From NCBI RefSeq assembly GCF_016920785.2, contig NW_024609857.1, forward strand, positions 79,047,570 through 79,111,569: DNA of 64,000 bases, written 5' to 3'. A program made the position numbers and the translations under genes. Shown here piece by piece: positions 1-10,238 of the stretch. Below the pieces are notes generated by a model. The model saw only the letters and a list, made by a program, of their open reading frames with translations, was not told where the DNA came from and made no database searches. Position 1 is the stretch's first letter, and each line of letters opens with the position of its first letter. The DNA is from Ixodes scapularis (lineage: Eukaryota; Arthropoda; Arachnida; Ixodida; Ixodidae).

Positions 1-1
1 T

Positions 2-199
2 CGCACGGATGAGGATGGGTATATCCTTGAGAACATGACAAAACAAAACCGTGCTCTGCTGTGGTCAGCAAGGGAATGGGCAAGGCAAAGTAACTATCGC
101 TATTGCTGGCATAGAAATGGCAAAATTTTTTTGAGGCGAAAAGATGGTGATGGAGTCATTCTTATCAAATCTGAAGCAGATTTCGAGCGCTTGAACTAA
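2..199 (+). CDS. LINE ORF1 C-terminal end (partial)
   Basis: An open frame enters from the left edge and stops at a TAA ending at 199. The last 65 residues contain a stretch reading like the C-terminal part of FP-type LINE ORF1 proteins: an LTKxNRxLL-like opening (here ENMTKQNRALLWSARE), then a YRYCWHRNGKIFLRRK segment, then a basic/acidic tail. Such ORF1 proteins bind the element RNA. The frame sits 35 bases upstream of the ORF2 ATG in a different frame, which is the usual two-ORF LINE layout, so I assign it to the same element as ORF2. The N-terminal part lies outside the window. Assignment to the FP family is from remembered pattern, not a search. Confidence 0.6.
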   Translation, partial: RTDEDGYILENMTKQNRALLWSAREWARQSNYRYCWHRNGKIFLRRKDGDGVILIKSEADFERLN

Positions 200-234
200 T
201 TCTTTGATGATGTTTGTGTGTTTCATTAACGTTA

Positions 235-3090
235 ATGCCGGAACAAAATTATTTTTCGGCCTCCGAACTTAAAACCTTTATTGTAACAGAAAACGATGAG
301 TCACTTAAATGTTTTCATTTAAACACCCGATCCGCTCGGAATAAAACTGTTGAACTTGGTTTGCTTTTCGATGAATTTTGTTTTGAGTTCGATATTATTA
401 TGTTATTGGAGACGTGGTATGCTGATCAAAGTTGTGCTTTTGAATTACCTACGCATCATGGGTATTTTTTGAATAGGACATCCGGTCGCGGAGGAGGGGT
501 GTCCTTATTGATTAATAAAAGTTTTCGCAGCGAAATGTTAGGGGAATACTCGTGCACCAATGATGATTATGAAGTGTTATCCTTGCTTGTGGACAGTAAC
601 ATTGTGTCAGTCTTTTACAGACCACCAGGTGGAAATCTTGCGGCCTTTTTTGCTTTCCTTGATTCCTACTTTAGTTTTGCTAATGACAATAGGTATAGCA
701 TTATTGCGGGGGGTGATTTTAATATTAACATGCTCGCGGATACCCCAACCAGCAGACAAATGAACTTGGTAATTAGCAGCAATGGTTGCACAAATCTCAT
801 CACGTCACCTACGAGAATAACATCAGAATCATCAACTTTGCTTGATTTACTTATAACAAACTATGACTCGGCACGTACAAAATCAGGAGTGATATGTACT
901 GATATTAGTGACCATCTGGGTGTGTTCATGTGCGTGACAAAAGTAATCAAGAATAAGAAAATTCAAGAAATTGTTTCTTTTCAGAATATTACCACAAGCA
1001 GCCTTTCCGAGTTTAGACACAAACTTGCAGCCTTTGACTGGAGTGAAGTCACTCAAAAAGAGGATGTAGATGGCGCTTATAATTTGTTTTTAGAACATTT
1101 TCAGCAGTTGTATAAACTCTGTTTTCCTTATAAATCTGTTCGATTCTCTAAGAAAAATCGTAAGCCTTGGGTCACTTCAGAACTTATAAACAAGATTAAT
1201 AAAAAAAATTACTTGTTCAAAAAATTTGTAAAAACAAAAGATTCAGAAAGCCTTAGAGCGTTCAAATCTTTTCGCAACAGGCTTACAAAGGAACTCAGAA
1301 ATGCTAGATCAAGATACTTTCAAAATTACTTTTTATCAACATCACACCGAGCAGATATCACTTGGAAAAAACTGAATAACGTTCTAAACTTGTCACCTGA
1401 ATCAAAACCAATTGAAAGAATCTGCTTAGGTAACGTAGAACTAACAAAAAGACGGCTGGCAGATGCTTTTAACGATTTTTTTGTGAGCTTGGCACGAGAT
1501 AATCCCGACGAAAATGCTTGTGTGTATATTGAACACGATAACAGTAGCTCTCTTTTTCTTCACCCTGTCGTAGATACGGAGGTGACGCGGACCTTTTTGT
1601 CGCTAAAAAATAGTAGCAGCTGCGATGCCGACGATTTTCAAATAAGTCCGATTAAATATGTGGTTGATATAATCTCTCCTTGTTTGACGCACATTTTCAA
1701 TTTATGTTTTCTGTGTGGTAAGTTTCCTAAAAAAATGCAGATCGCAAAGGTCACTGTTCTTTATAAAAAAGGTGACAGGAATGACTTGGGAAATTATAGG
1801 CCCATTTCAATTTTATCTGTATTTTCAAAGGGTTTCGAAAAACTTTTGCTAAATCGAATGGTGCATTTTTCTGATAAATATAGTTTGATCACACCATCGC
1901 AGTTTGGATTCCGTAAACAGCTGTCTACAGAGCTCGCGTTGCTAGAACAAAAAGATTACATTTTTCAAACATTTGAGGATAAAAAAATTGCTCTTGGTGT
2001 TTTTGTGGACTTTACAAAAGCTTTTGATCATTTAAATCATGATTTGTTAATAAAAAAACTAATGAAATACGGATTCCGCGGAAAAGTCGCAGCGCTCATT
2101 GAGTCTTATCTTGCGCATCGTCAACAATACGTATATATTAACGGGTACTCCTCTGACATTAAACCAATCGCATCTGGCGTTCCACAGGGCAGCATTCTAG
2201 GTCCCTTTCTGTTCAACTTGTACGTTAATGATATTGTTAACATAAATAAAAACATTAAATATGTCATTTACGCTGATGATACCAGCCTTTTTTTTACAGG
2301 ATATTGCTTTCACGACCTTGTAATCAGTGCTAATAAAACTTTAAAAGATCTAGTCAGCTGGAGCCAAGATAATGCTCTAAAAATTAATGTTAGCAAAACC
2401 AAGGCCATTCTATTTCACTCCAGAAATAAGAGCATTAATATTACATGTGATATTATTTTAAATTCGACTAAGGTCGATATTTTAAGTAGCTTTAAAACAC
2501 TGGGTGTTATCTTCTCAGAAAGTATGTCATGGGATGAACATGTTCATTACATTTTATCAAAACTGGCACGGGTTGTTGGCTTACTCTACCGTCATCGCTC
2601 TATTTTTCCGACGAACGTTAAATTAATGCTTTACCATTCGTTATTTCTTGCTCACATAAATTACTGTCACTTAGTATGGGGAAATACTACGCAAACAAAC
2701 ATACACAACATTTTTATGCTCCAGAAAAAAATTATTCGAAACATCTGTAACGTTCCATATGATCACCCTAGCAAACCTCTTTTTGAAAATTTGAATCTGA
2801 TGCAAGTAAGTAGTTTTTATAAGTACCGTCTATGTAGAACTTACAAGTCTCATGAGCAGACAAATGTTGCAAATCTTATTCATTTAGCTTCTCTAACACC
2901 TAAAGTGACGACGTACCTAACTCGCAGCGTAGAAAATTGGAGAGTTCCAACTTATAGGACAACGTATGGCCAACAAATGATATCTTATACCCTTCCTAGC
3001 CTACTTAACTATCTTTCCGTAGCAAATGTGCAGCTATCGACGACTTCAAATAAAGGTCTTCGATTGTTTTTTTCGAATTCCGATGTGTAA
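235..3090 (+). CDS. LINE ORF2: AP endonuclease plus reverse transcriptase
   Basis: A 951-residue uninterrupted ORF2 from the ATG at 235. The frame is open from 214, but only through a TTG. It nicks target DNA and primes reverse transcription of its own RNA in the nucleus. The AP-like endonuclease occupies about residues 25-235: catalytic Glu in LLETWY near 59, GGDFN near 159-163, and SDH near 225-227. The reverse transcriptase occupies about 480-790: NYRPISIL near 520, FGFRKQLSTE near 557, VDFTKAFDHLNHD near 591, SGVPQGSILGP near 647, and catalytic YADD near 679. A C-terminal region with HINYCHLVWG follows. Motif order and tail type resemble the CR1/L2/Jockey group; the exact clade is unassigned. 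All catalytic motifs are intact, so this copy may be recent. Confidence 0.93.
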   Translation: MPEQNYFSASELKTFIVTENDESLKCFHLNTRSARNKTVELGLLFDEFCFEFDIIMLLETWYADQSCAFELPTHHGYFLNRTSGRGGGVSLLINKSFRSEMLGEYSCTNDDYEVLSLLVDSNIVSVFYRPPGGNLAAFFAFLDSYFSFANDNRYSIIAGGDFNINMLADTPTSRQMNLVISSNGCTNLITSPTRITSESSTLLDLLITNYDSARTKSGVICTDISDHLGVFMCVTKVIKNKKIQEIVSFQNITTSSLSEFRHKLAAFDWSEVTQKEDVDGAYNLFLEHFQQLYKLCFPYKSVRFSKKNRKPWVTSELINKINKKNYLFKKFVKTKDSESLRAFKSFRNRLTKELRNARSRYFQNYFLSTSHRADITWKKLNNVLNLSPESKPIERICLGNVELTKRRLADAFNDFFVSLARDNPDENACVYIEHDNSSSLFLHPVVDTEVTRTFLSLKNSSSCDADDFQISPIKYVVDIISPCLTHIFNLCFLCGKFPKKMQIAKVTVLYKKGDRNDLGNYRPISILSVFSKGFEKLLLNRMVHFSDKYSLITPSQFGFRKQLSTELALLEQKDYIFQTFEDKKIALGVFVDFTKAFDHLNHDLLIKKLMKYGFRGKVAALIESYLAHRQQYVYINGYSSDIKPIASGVPQGSILGPFLFNLYVNDIVNINKNIKYVIYADDTSLFFTGYCFHDLVISANKTLKDLVSWSQDNALKINVSKTKAILFHSRNKSINITCDIILNSTKVDILSSFKTLGVIFSESMSWDEHVHYILSKLARVVGLLYRHRSIFPTNVKLMLYHSLFLAHINYCHLVWGNTTQTNIHNIFMLQKKIIRNICNVPYDHPSKPLFENLNLMQVSSFYKYRLCRTYKSHEQTNVANLIHLASLTPKVTTYLTRSVENWRVPTYRTTYGQQMISYTLPSLLNYLSVANVQLSTTSNKGLRLFFSNSDV

Positions 3091-3348
3091 ATTATAAAGA
3101 TTTGTAATTAATTGTTTTGATTATGTTGTGTTGATAGTTAGTTTACAAGTTGTTCCTGTGGATCACGTGAATCTATTTTTGCTTTTCGTAGTCACTTTGA
3201 GCACAGTCGTGCCATATGTATTGTTTTTAGATTCTTCAACTATTCAAATGTTACTTTTGTGTGTGTTTATGTGTGTATGTTTTTTGTAACTAATTAATTT
3301 ACCACATCGCCGCTGTGTGCCAAATTGTGTGGGGGCCGAGGGCTAGTC

Positions 3349-3367
3349 AAGCTGCTTGATGCAGCTT
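3349..3367 (+). promoter_or_regulatory. 3' stem-loop of LINE family A, copy 1
   Basis: AAGCTGC (3349-3355) pairs perfectly with GCAGCTT (3361-3367) around a 5-nt loop, shortly upstream of the ATT tail. The copy at 14482-14499 has the same stem with two compensated pairs. In L2/UnaL2-type LINEs such a hairpin is the recognition site for the reverse transcriptase; that role here is inference. Confidence 0.6.
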
Positions 3368-3755
3368 TTTTCCACGGTCTCCATCCGTCATTGTATGTGA
3401 TGGAAAATAAACAATTTATTATTATTATTATATTATTATTATTTCTTAACCTACCCCTTCGCCTCTTTCCCTTCTTTCTTCTCTTTCTTTTTCGCCTTCT
3501 TTCGCGGCAAGCGCTAACCTTGGGTGGTTTTAGATTCCCTCAACTAGAACCACACTCGATTATAGTTACTTGGTAGCACTGGTAGCGTGGCATACCCAGC
3601 AAAGCCATATTTGTTATGGGGTGCTCCCTTCTCCCTTGGGCTCGGTGGGGGTTGGTGCGCCACAGTTTATGAACATTGTCCGCCTTTCAGGGCTTCCGAG
3701 CACTCAAAACCCGGTTCGGGACGAACCTCCAGGGGGAAATATAAAAAATCACAGG

Positions 3756-4960
3756 TAATTAAAAAAGAAACCGTCGAAACATTCACAAAGATTTTTGTTA
3801 TTGACTCACATGAAAAGCAAAAACCTGTATCAAATATGTCCCCTTTTGTTGTTGCCAAAGTTCTAGAAAACATTATTGGATTTTCATACAAGACCAAAAA
3901 ACTACACTCGGAAGACATTCTTGTTGAAGTAAGCACTGAAGTACAAAGGACAGCGTTTCTCAGACTGACCGCCATTGTGGACGTGAAAGTGTAGGCGATC
4001 CCTCACTGTACACTAAACACGATCCGTCGTGTCCTCTCTGAAGAAGTCTTTGTTTACACCAGTGGAGAACTTCTAGACGGACTAAAAAGTTTGGGCGTCG
4101 TCGATGTGAAGCGCATAGTTTTCCGCAAAAATGGCGAAAATATCCCCTCGAAACATGTGATCCTCAATTTTGAGAGACATACACTCCTGGAGACAGCCAA
4201 AGCCGGTTACCTCAACTGCCGCATCTGCTCGTACATTCACAACCCCCAGCGGTGTTTCCGTTGTCAGCGCTTCGGCCACGAATCACGCAGCTGTCGTGGG
4301 AAAGAAACATGTGCCAAGTGCGTAAATCAGAGCCACGTGTCTGAAGGTTGCGAGGCGGCGTCACACTTCACAAATTACGGAAGACCACACCCTGCCTACT
4401 ACCGCAGCTGCCTCCTGGAAGAAAAGGACGGATATCCCTGCAGTTAAGGTCAAAGAAAACCTGTCCTACACAGATGCAAAGCATTTTTTTTTTTGCTTTC
4501 TTTAGAAGCGATGTTACGCTGAGGTGGTGCGCAGGGGACCTGCACCACGCTCGGAGACAAAGGTCATCTACGTCGCTCCTGAGACCTTCACGGCTGACAC
4601 GAAGGCCCCCCCCCCCCCCCGCAACTCCCTTTCTGGGGACAGGGAGCGAGTCCTTTGTTCCACCAGCTCCAGCCCTCTGGACAGGGCCTCCTCTACGGTG
4701 CAGTATGCTCCCCACGCAGCTCCCACCAAGCTGGTGGAACGGATGGTCTTGAGTGAATTACTGTCCAGTACGTCCACCAGCGTACCAACAGGTCCTTTCC
4801 TGGGCCTGACTTCCCGCGATTGAAGGCAGAAGAAAATGCTGGCAAATAGCAGCGGCACTCCGCTAGCGGCGGACTTGTCCATGGAGTTGAACGATTCGGC
4901 TGCTCGTGCGTCCGACTCGCGCACCATGGAGTAGCAAATACAGACCCGTGCAACAAAAAC
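3756..4960 (+). pseudogene. Decayed LINE ORF1 with CCHC zinc knuckles (I/Jockey-like)
   Basis: Frames broken by frameshifts carry a nucleic-acid-binding ORF1. About 3756-3994 reads an N-terminal region (KKETVETFTKIFVID to VQRTAFLRLTAIVDVKV). A frameshift near 3990 leads to 4040-4447, which has GVVDVKRIVFRKNG, then cysteine clusters CFRCQRFGHESRSC and CAKCVNQSHVSEGC, then HPAYYRSC. A further shift gives a proline-rich region at 4524-4823 with SYTDAKHFF and YAEVVRRG pieces. The order (RNA-binding-like domain, zinc knuckles, proline/serine-rich tail) matches ORF1 of I- or Jockey-like LINEs. A C13 run at 4607-4620 lies inside. Confidence 0.75.
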
Positions 4961-5099
4961 AAAAAAAATAAAACCGGTTGCTGCACCAAAAAAACTAGTT
5001 ACTGCACATGTTTTCTCTCTCCCTAGTTTTAATAGTTGCACTAACGACTTTAATTGCTTTACATTTTTTGATATAACAAACTTTTAAAATAGGTAAAAT

Positions 5100-6303
5100 T
5101 ACATTTTATACAATGGAACCGTCGTGACATTTTAACAAATATTCATGATATAAAACATTTTATGGATGAGATGCGGCGGATTTTTCTTGCTCGTCAGGAA
5201 ACCCATATCCATGATCGTTCCCCTTATATTTTACGACGTCATCGAATCTTAAGAAAAGACCCCCTTAGTGATACTTTCTCTGGTGGTGTGGCAGTGGTTC
5301 TACAATCTGGGGTCGACTGCTCTGACGTGTCACTCTGTACACCACTTGAAGCCGTAGCAGTGTTTCTTTTTTTATACTGCCTCATAACTGTTGCAAATAC
5401 TTGAAATAATAAAACGTCGAGCACGAGGACGGTAACAGGACTTCTTTCATTTGTGTCGGCTCATCTGTGTTTGAATGAAGTGCAGTTTCTGTCCTCGTCC
5501 TGGATGATTTAATCTTTCAAATATAAGTATCAATTCAACGACACGCTCGTTTTCAATTATAACGGTTGTGTCGCTTTTTTTACCACATAACACTCAATTA
5601 CATCTTAGTGAACTGCAGGGTCTTGTAGGCCAGCTCCCACAACCTTTCATGATTCTAGGCGATTTTAATGTCCACCACCCCTTGTGGGGTAGTATACGTC
5701 AAGACTCCCGGGGATGTGTAGTCGGACGTTTTTTATTGACATCTGGGCTATGCCTTCTTAAGGGAGAGAGCTAACATTTTGCAGTGCAGCTCACACCACA
5801 TTTACATTTATAAGTTTATCTATTTTGACCCCGTCATCATTTCGTTGCTTTACGTAGAAAGTTCTCAACAAACCTTTCGGTAGTGACCACTTTCTGATTG
5901 TTTTAGAAAGCGTTGTTCAGCTGCCATCACACTGGAAACGATCCATAGGTGGTAGTTAGATAAAGCTGCCTGGTACTTTTCTGGGTTACATTCAGTTTTG
6001 GACCCTTATCTGTTTTCTTCTGTGTCGCCCGAAGATGCTACAGTTTATGTTACTGAGCAGGTACTAAATGCTGCTGAGGTGTCTATTCCACAAACCTCTG
6101 GTAATGCGCCAAATAAATGCAAACCATGCAGAAAAAAGGAGTGTGCCAGAACCCTAGCCGATCAAAACAGGCCTTGGGGCGAATTTCGCAAGTACACCAC
6201 ATCAGGTAATCTTGCGATGTCCGTTGGAATTTGCAAACGCTTGCCGTTCGACCAGTAAGCAGTCAAAATGGCAATCCTGGGGAAAGTATATTTCATCTAT
6301 ATA
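5100..6303 (+). pseudogene. Decayed LINE ORF2, endonuclease part
   Basis: This follows the zinc-knuckle ORF1 and is broken by stops and shifts. About 5100-5404 carries the start of an endonuclease (ILQWNRRDILTN-like opening, ARQETHIHDRS, SGGVAVVLQSG, TPLEAVAVFLF). About 5568-5774 has LGDFNVHHPLWGS and the following GCVVGRFLLTSGLCLL. After 5870, FGSDHFLIVL-like and WGKYISSIY-like pieces appear in shifting frames. The ORF2 stops where a TIR element begins near 6304, so the reverse transcriptase is missing here. No continuation was seen after 9112. With the ORF1 pseudogene it forms one old LINE insertion of about 3560-6303. Confidence 0.7.
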
Positions 6304-6446
6304 CGCAGAGTGTTTCATGAAAGGTGGACAAATTTGACATACCGAAAACTACGCATCGCTGCAAAAAAGAGGCTTGTGGCGTTTTGGTCCTGGGCCAGGT
6401 GCCTATTTAGGAAAATTATTAGAGTTTAGGACAATTAAGTTATTTT

Positions 6447-6962
6447 TTTTTGCATAATTAACTTTTTCAGTAGTGTGTTTAAGGGCACGGTTTCAATTAG
6501 AAACTTGCTGAGCATCATCGAAAGACGCTAAATCAATAAATTGCAGAACGATGGAAGGCCCGTGCAGCATTTTACGGCTTTCTGAAAAACCGCACAACTT
6601 CGACGGGTTTTTAAGTTTCGGTTTGGAATCGGAGCGCATCTCGGCCCCGGCGGCACCGCGCCCCGTGGAGAAATAGTGCAACCATCTTCGGCCGCGTTGG
6701 GCGAGAATAGCGCAGCAGAGGTTGGTTGCACTATTTCTCCACGGGGCGTGGTGCCGTCGGTGCGGAGATGCGCTCCAATTGCAAACCAAAACCTAAAAAC
6801 CCGTCGAAGTTGCCCAGTTTTTCAGAAAGCCATAAAACACGGCGCGTTCCTTCTATCGGTCTGAAATTTGTTCATTAAGTGTTTTTCGATAATGCTCAGC
6901 AAGTTGTGATTGAAACCAAGCCCTTAAAAAGAATATTAAAAAAGTTAATTACGCAAAAATAG
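6447..6962. repeat. Large imperfect palindrome (foldback arms)
   Basis: Left arm about 6447-6690 and right arm about 6705-6962 are reverse complements at roughly three-quarters identity by eye. Shared blocks include CTTGCTGAGCAT, CTTCGACGGGTTTTTA, GGAGCGCATCTC and CCCCGTGGAGAAATAGTGCA. Transcripts would form a long hairpin. Open frames on both strands here are by-products of the palindrome. Confidence 0.75.
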
Positions 6963-7423
6963 GTTACACTCGGATTATTCCACTTTATTGAAAAATCCGG
7001 CAATAACTTGCAATGACATTAGGTGGAAACGGGTTAATTTCCACTAATTTTCAACAGAAACCAGTGTAGTTTACCAGTCTTTGGTAGAAATATTACCGGC
7101 CGCCACTTCCAGTAACCAGATTTCGCAGGACGCTTTACCGGAGCCACTTAAGGTTAAAACCCGGCCAACACTTCCCGTGACATTCGGCGGAAACGGGTTA
7201 ATTTCCACTCATTTTCACCAGGAACCAGCGTAGCCACTTTCGCTGGAAGTTATACCAGAACCACTTTCGATTACCCGCCGCTGGAATCCTACCGGAAGTC
7301 ACTCTCGTTTGCCGGACACCGAACATCACTGGAAGCCGACGCAAGGGGAACGGCTAAAGTCAAGAAAGCCAAGACGAGCGGGGGACTGTGTTGGTAATGG
7401 CGGCCGCCAATGCAGCGGCATCG

Positions 7424-7690
7424 TGAGTGCGTGTTTTAGATCGAAACGACGTTGCAATTCTGCAAGAAGTGCTTGCAGCGAACTGTTTTGACGATGCAAA
7501 AAGGTGGGCAGCGATCACCGGCAACTTGATAATTGCGACAGGCAAAAGTCTGGGCCGGAGCAGGTACGAGACCACTCGAGCTGCATTCTCGTGAGTGCGA
7601 GCTTTATTTACCTCGGGACGACGTTGCGATCTTCAAGAAATGCGTGCAGTGAACTGTTTCGACGATCCAAAAAGGTGGACACTTTCACCC
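7424..7690. repeat. Two copies of a ~172-bp spaced repeat
   Basis: The segment starting TCGTGAGTGCG near 7424 and continuing through ACGACGTTGCA (7447) to GACGATGCAAAAAGGTGG recurs from about 7587 (CGACGTTGCG at 7619), giving a spacing of about 172 bp. It lies in the nested insert of the 6304-9112 element and has no coding signature. Confidence 0.55.
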
Positions 7691-8218
7691 GTTTTTATCC
7701 GAAACCAGTTTACCAGTCTTTGGTAGATTGTCTGCCGGCAAACAGATTTCACTGGAATGTCACCGGCAGACCCTTTCGTATACAAGACGACCCAGTTTTC
7801 CTAGAAATCTTACCCAAAAAGGGTGACTGGCTTCCCTGTTTACCGACCTTCACTCGAAGCCGGCGCGAGGGGAGGGGGAAGCCGAGACGAGCCGGGGACG
7901 GGGTGTGTAATTATGGTGTCTCGCACCAAGGACGAGTCCCCACGCACCCTGTCTCCCTCGCATTGGGTTCGTGAGGAAAATGCAAGAGGGACATTTTGCT
8001 GACTTATTTTTTTTCTTGAAGAAAACCGGTTTCTTTGTCTGTCAACGAGCAACGGCCGCCCAGGAACGAACGCTCAGTCTCGGCTTCTCGTTCCATTTGT
8101 GCGACCTGTATCTTCCAAAGCAGCTGGGTGTGCAGATGAATAGAATATATTTTTCAGTGACCTGTTTCTTACGCCTCTTTGTCCGTCCGTCTTGAGAAGC
8201 ATCCAGGGAGCGAAAAGG

Positions 8219-8535
8219 ACTGTGCCCAAGGTTTCTCAACGTCGGCGGATGTTCGTTTCGCTTGCTCGTTGTTTTCGCTAAGTTACGGCTGACGCCTGGT
8301 CCACCCGCGGCAACGGCATCAGGGAAGACATCGTGAGTGTGCCCGGGATTTATCAACGACGGCGGATGTTCGTTCCGCGCGCTCGTTGTTTTCGCTAAGC
8401 GTGCTACTGACGCCTGGTGCACCCGCGGCGACGGCATCAGGGACGACATCGTGAGTGTGCCCGGGATTTCTGAACAACGGCGGATGTTCGCTCTGCGCGT
8501 TCGTGGTTTTCGCTAAACGTGCTGCTGACAGTATA
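8219..8535. repeat. Tandem repeat, ~118-bp unit, about 2.7 copies
   Basis: CGGCGGATGTTCG occurs at 8243, 8360 and 8478 (spacing 117 and 118). It is followed each time by a CTCGTTGTTTTCGCTAA-like block and GACGCCTGGT...CACCCGCGGC...GGCATCAGGGA. The third copy is partial. Noncoding minisatellite inside the nested insert. Confidence 0.75.
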
Positions 8536-9219
8536 CGTGTGTGTGTCCGTGCGGTGCACCTGCGCGGTTTTATTAGTTGAACTACCGTGCGTCTACGAAT
8601 TTACCCAGCGGCATTGTGTGTACCTTGAAAATATCTTTTGCGGCAAAGAACTTGGTTGTTTCTATTTGGTCTGATTGCTTTTGTTTACAGCTGTGCAAAT
8701 TGTTTCATTGGTATCGACCCTGTTAAGTACATAGAATTTTCAGGTCTATATGGACTAACCACTTTAATTTTTACCGAATCGTCCAGCATCTGGTAAACAT
8801 AACCAACCACGGTTCACATGTAGGCTTCCTCCTAAGTGCCTTCCGTTGACGTCCGAAAAAAAATGAAAAACACGGTAAATTCCGGCCAATTTGGTGATCT
8901 GGTAAATTCTGGCCTTACTGGAAGTGAAAGAGTCCCGTAATCCAGTAAAATAGATTTTTACTGGAAATAGGCTTCCGGTAAAAAATATTTTTCAATTTCA
9001 TTTTCGTAAATAGGCCCCTAGTCCAGAACCAAATCGACAAACGCCTTTTTTTTGGTTACTACGGGTAGTTTTCGCAATATCGAATTTGCCCACTTTTCGT
9101 GAAACACCCTGTATATATCTTGCCCTGATTGTTTAGCACAGTATATCGCAAAATCGAGATACTTCAAAAGAGAATGAGGAGGAGGAGAAAATGAATGAAA
9201 GAGGACGGGAGGAGGAGGA

Positions 9220-9285
9220 GAGGAGGAGAGGGTACGGAGGAGGAGGTGGGGCATGCCCTCCTCACCGTACCCTCCTCTCCTCCTC
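9220..9285. repeat. Purine-rich inverted repeat
   Basis: A GGAGGAGAGGGTACGG arm near 9220-9237 faces CCGTACCCTCCTCTCC at 9265-9285 around a short loop, within a GGA-rich tract (9175-9400). It may form a hairpin or triplex-like structure. The frames read through it are low-complexity. Confidence 0.55.
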
Positions 9286-9516
9286 GTCAAGAACGATAAA
9301 GTTACCGAAAATTTCCTCTAAAAGGCAGGTGAGCGGGAGAGGAGGGTACATAGAGGACGGTATGCCCCTCCTTCTCCTCCGTATTCTTCCCACCTCCGCC
9401 TCAAGAGCTGCGCTCCAATTCGGCATTACAGAGAATTGTTAACGTCTCTCCTTTTTTCTTCTACGGTCGGAGTATGGTCTACTTCCTCTTCGGCTGTACC
9501 TATTCCATAATGTGAG

Positions 9517-9784
9517 GAAGCCCGTTCACATATGCGGATCGTAAAGCCCCGAGAGATCGATTGGCCTTCTGTGGGGTTGTTTGGATATTCCAGGATGAGC
9601 GTAGCTCGGTCGCTGAGCCACGCGACGTCAAGGACGAATGTATTGACTGACAACACATTCATCACTGACTCTGAGACAAATCCGCAAAAGAGACTGTTTC
9701 CCGAATCCTGGCATACTCAAACAACGCCACAGAACATCAATCGGTGTCTAAGAGCTTTACCGTCCGCATATGTGAACGGGCTTC
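9517..9784. repeat. Inverted-repeat unit with 22-bp perfect arms
   Basis: Arm 9517-9538 is the exact reverse complement of 9763-9784 (core CCCGTTCACATATGCGGA), separated by 224 bp, with weaker similarity continuing outward. It looks like a small MITE or foldback. An open frame at 9532-9894 overlaps it without recognisable motifs. Confidence 0.6.
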
Positions 9785-9899
9785 GTCACTTCATTGAAAA
9801 GGCACAGCTGCAGAAGAAGAAGACTAGATACCGAGCGTACAGGAAAAAGAAAAGGACACAGCTCCTCAACGGCCACAGCCCTAGTCGCCAATGAAGAAG

Positions 9900-10238
9900 A
9901 GGCCGAGTTGGCTCCGATACGTAGGGTCCCTATAGAATGGCTTAGTTTGTGTTCGAACTTTTTAATAGTCTAGAAACATGACTCGAAAGCATTTCACCAA
10001 CGAAAAAACGATGTTTTTGCCTTCCTACACCAAAGCAGCCTTAAATGTACTCTTGTAATTTTTTTTTATAATTTTGAAATGACTAGAAGTTGCATTTTAC
10101 TGCGCTCTGAAATAGCTTAGAAAATGCGCACAATAATGTCGGAGGTTTATTGTTTACAATATCTGACTAGTTCCCCGATTTGAAAAGTGGCATGGCAATG
10201 GCAGATTTTTATATTTCTGCAAAAATACAATTTTCAAG
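9900..10238. other. No feature recognised
   Basis: AT-rich sequence between the inverted-repeat unit and the minus-strand LINE remnant. I see no gene, hairpin or tandem repeat here. Confidence 0.4.

Larger units (their letters stand above)
1..3440 (+). mobile_element. Non-LTR retrotransposon (LINE family A), 5' end outside window
   Basis: The unit holds an ORF1 end, a full ORF2, a 3' UTR and a terminal ATT microsatellite tail at about 3413-3440. Just before the tail, GGCCGAGGGCT leads into a 7-bp stem (3349-3355 with 3361-3367). A second copy of the family ends near 14540. The 3' tail and lack of an obvious poly(A) fit elements whose reverse transcriptase recognises a 3' hairpin. No target-site duplication can be judged because the 5' end is outside. 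Confidence 0.85.
6304..9112. mobile_element. TIR DNA element with internal palindrome and nested insert
   Basis: The left end (from 6304, GAGTGTTTCATGAAAGGTGG) is an imperfect inverted copy of the right end (9000-9112, ending CGTGAAACACCCTG). Similarity continues inward for about 110 bp to the CCTATTTA motif. TATATA abuts both ends (6298-6303 and 9113-9118), so the target duplication is TA up to TATATA. Inside, 6447-6962 is a palindrome. The right arm appears split by about 2 kb (roughly 6963-8985) rich in CCAGTAA/TTACCGG motifs. No transposase frame was seen, so it is non-autonomous. Superfamily not assigned. Confidence 0.6.

Noticed and set aside
560..763. Open frame overlapping LINE ORF2
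   Set aside because: Out of frame with the endonuclease, which has clear motifs; a shadow.
6493..6864. Similar peptides on opposite strands (VGCTISPRG-type) suggesting a gene pair
   Set aside because: Explained entirely by the DNA palindrome at 6447-6962.
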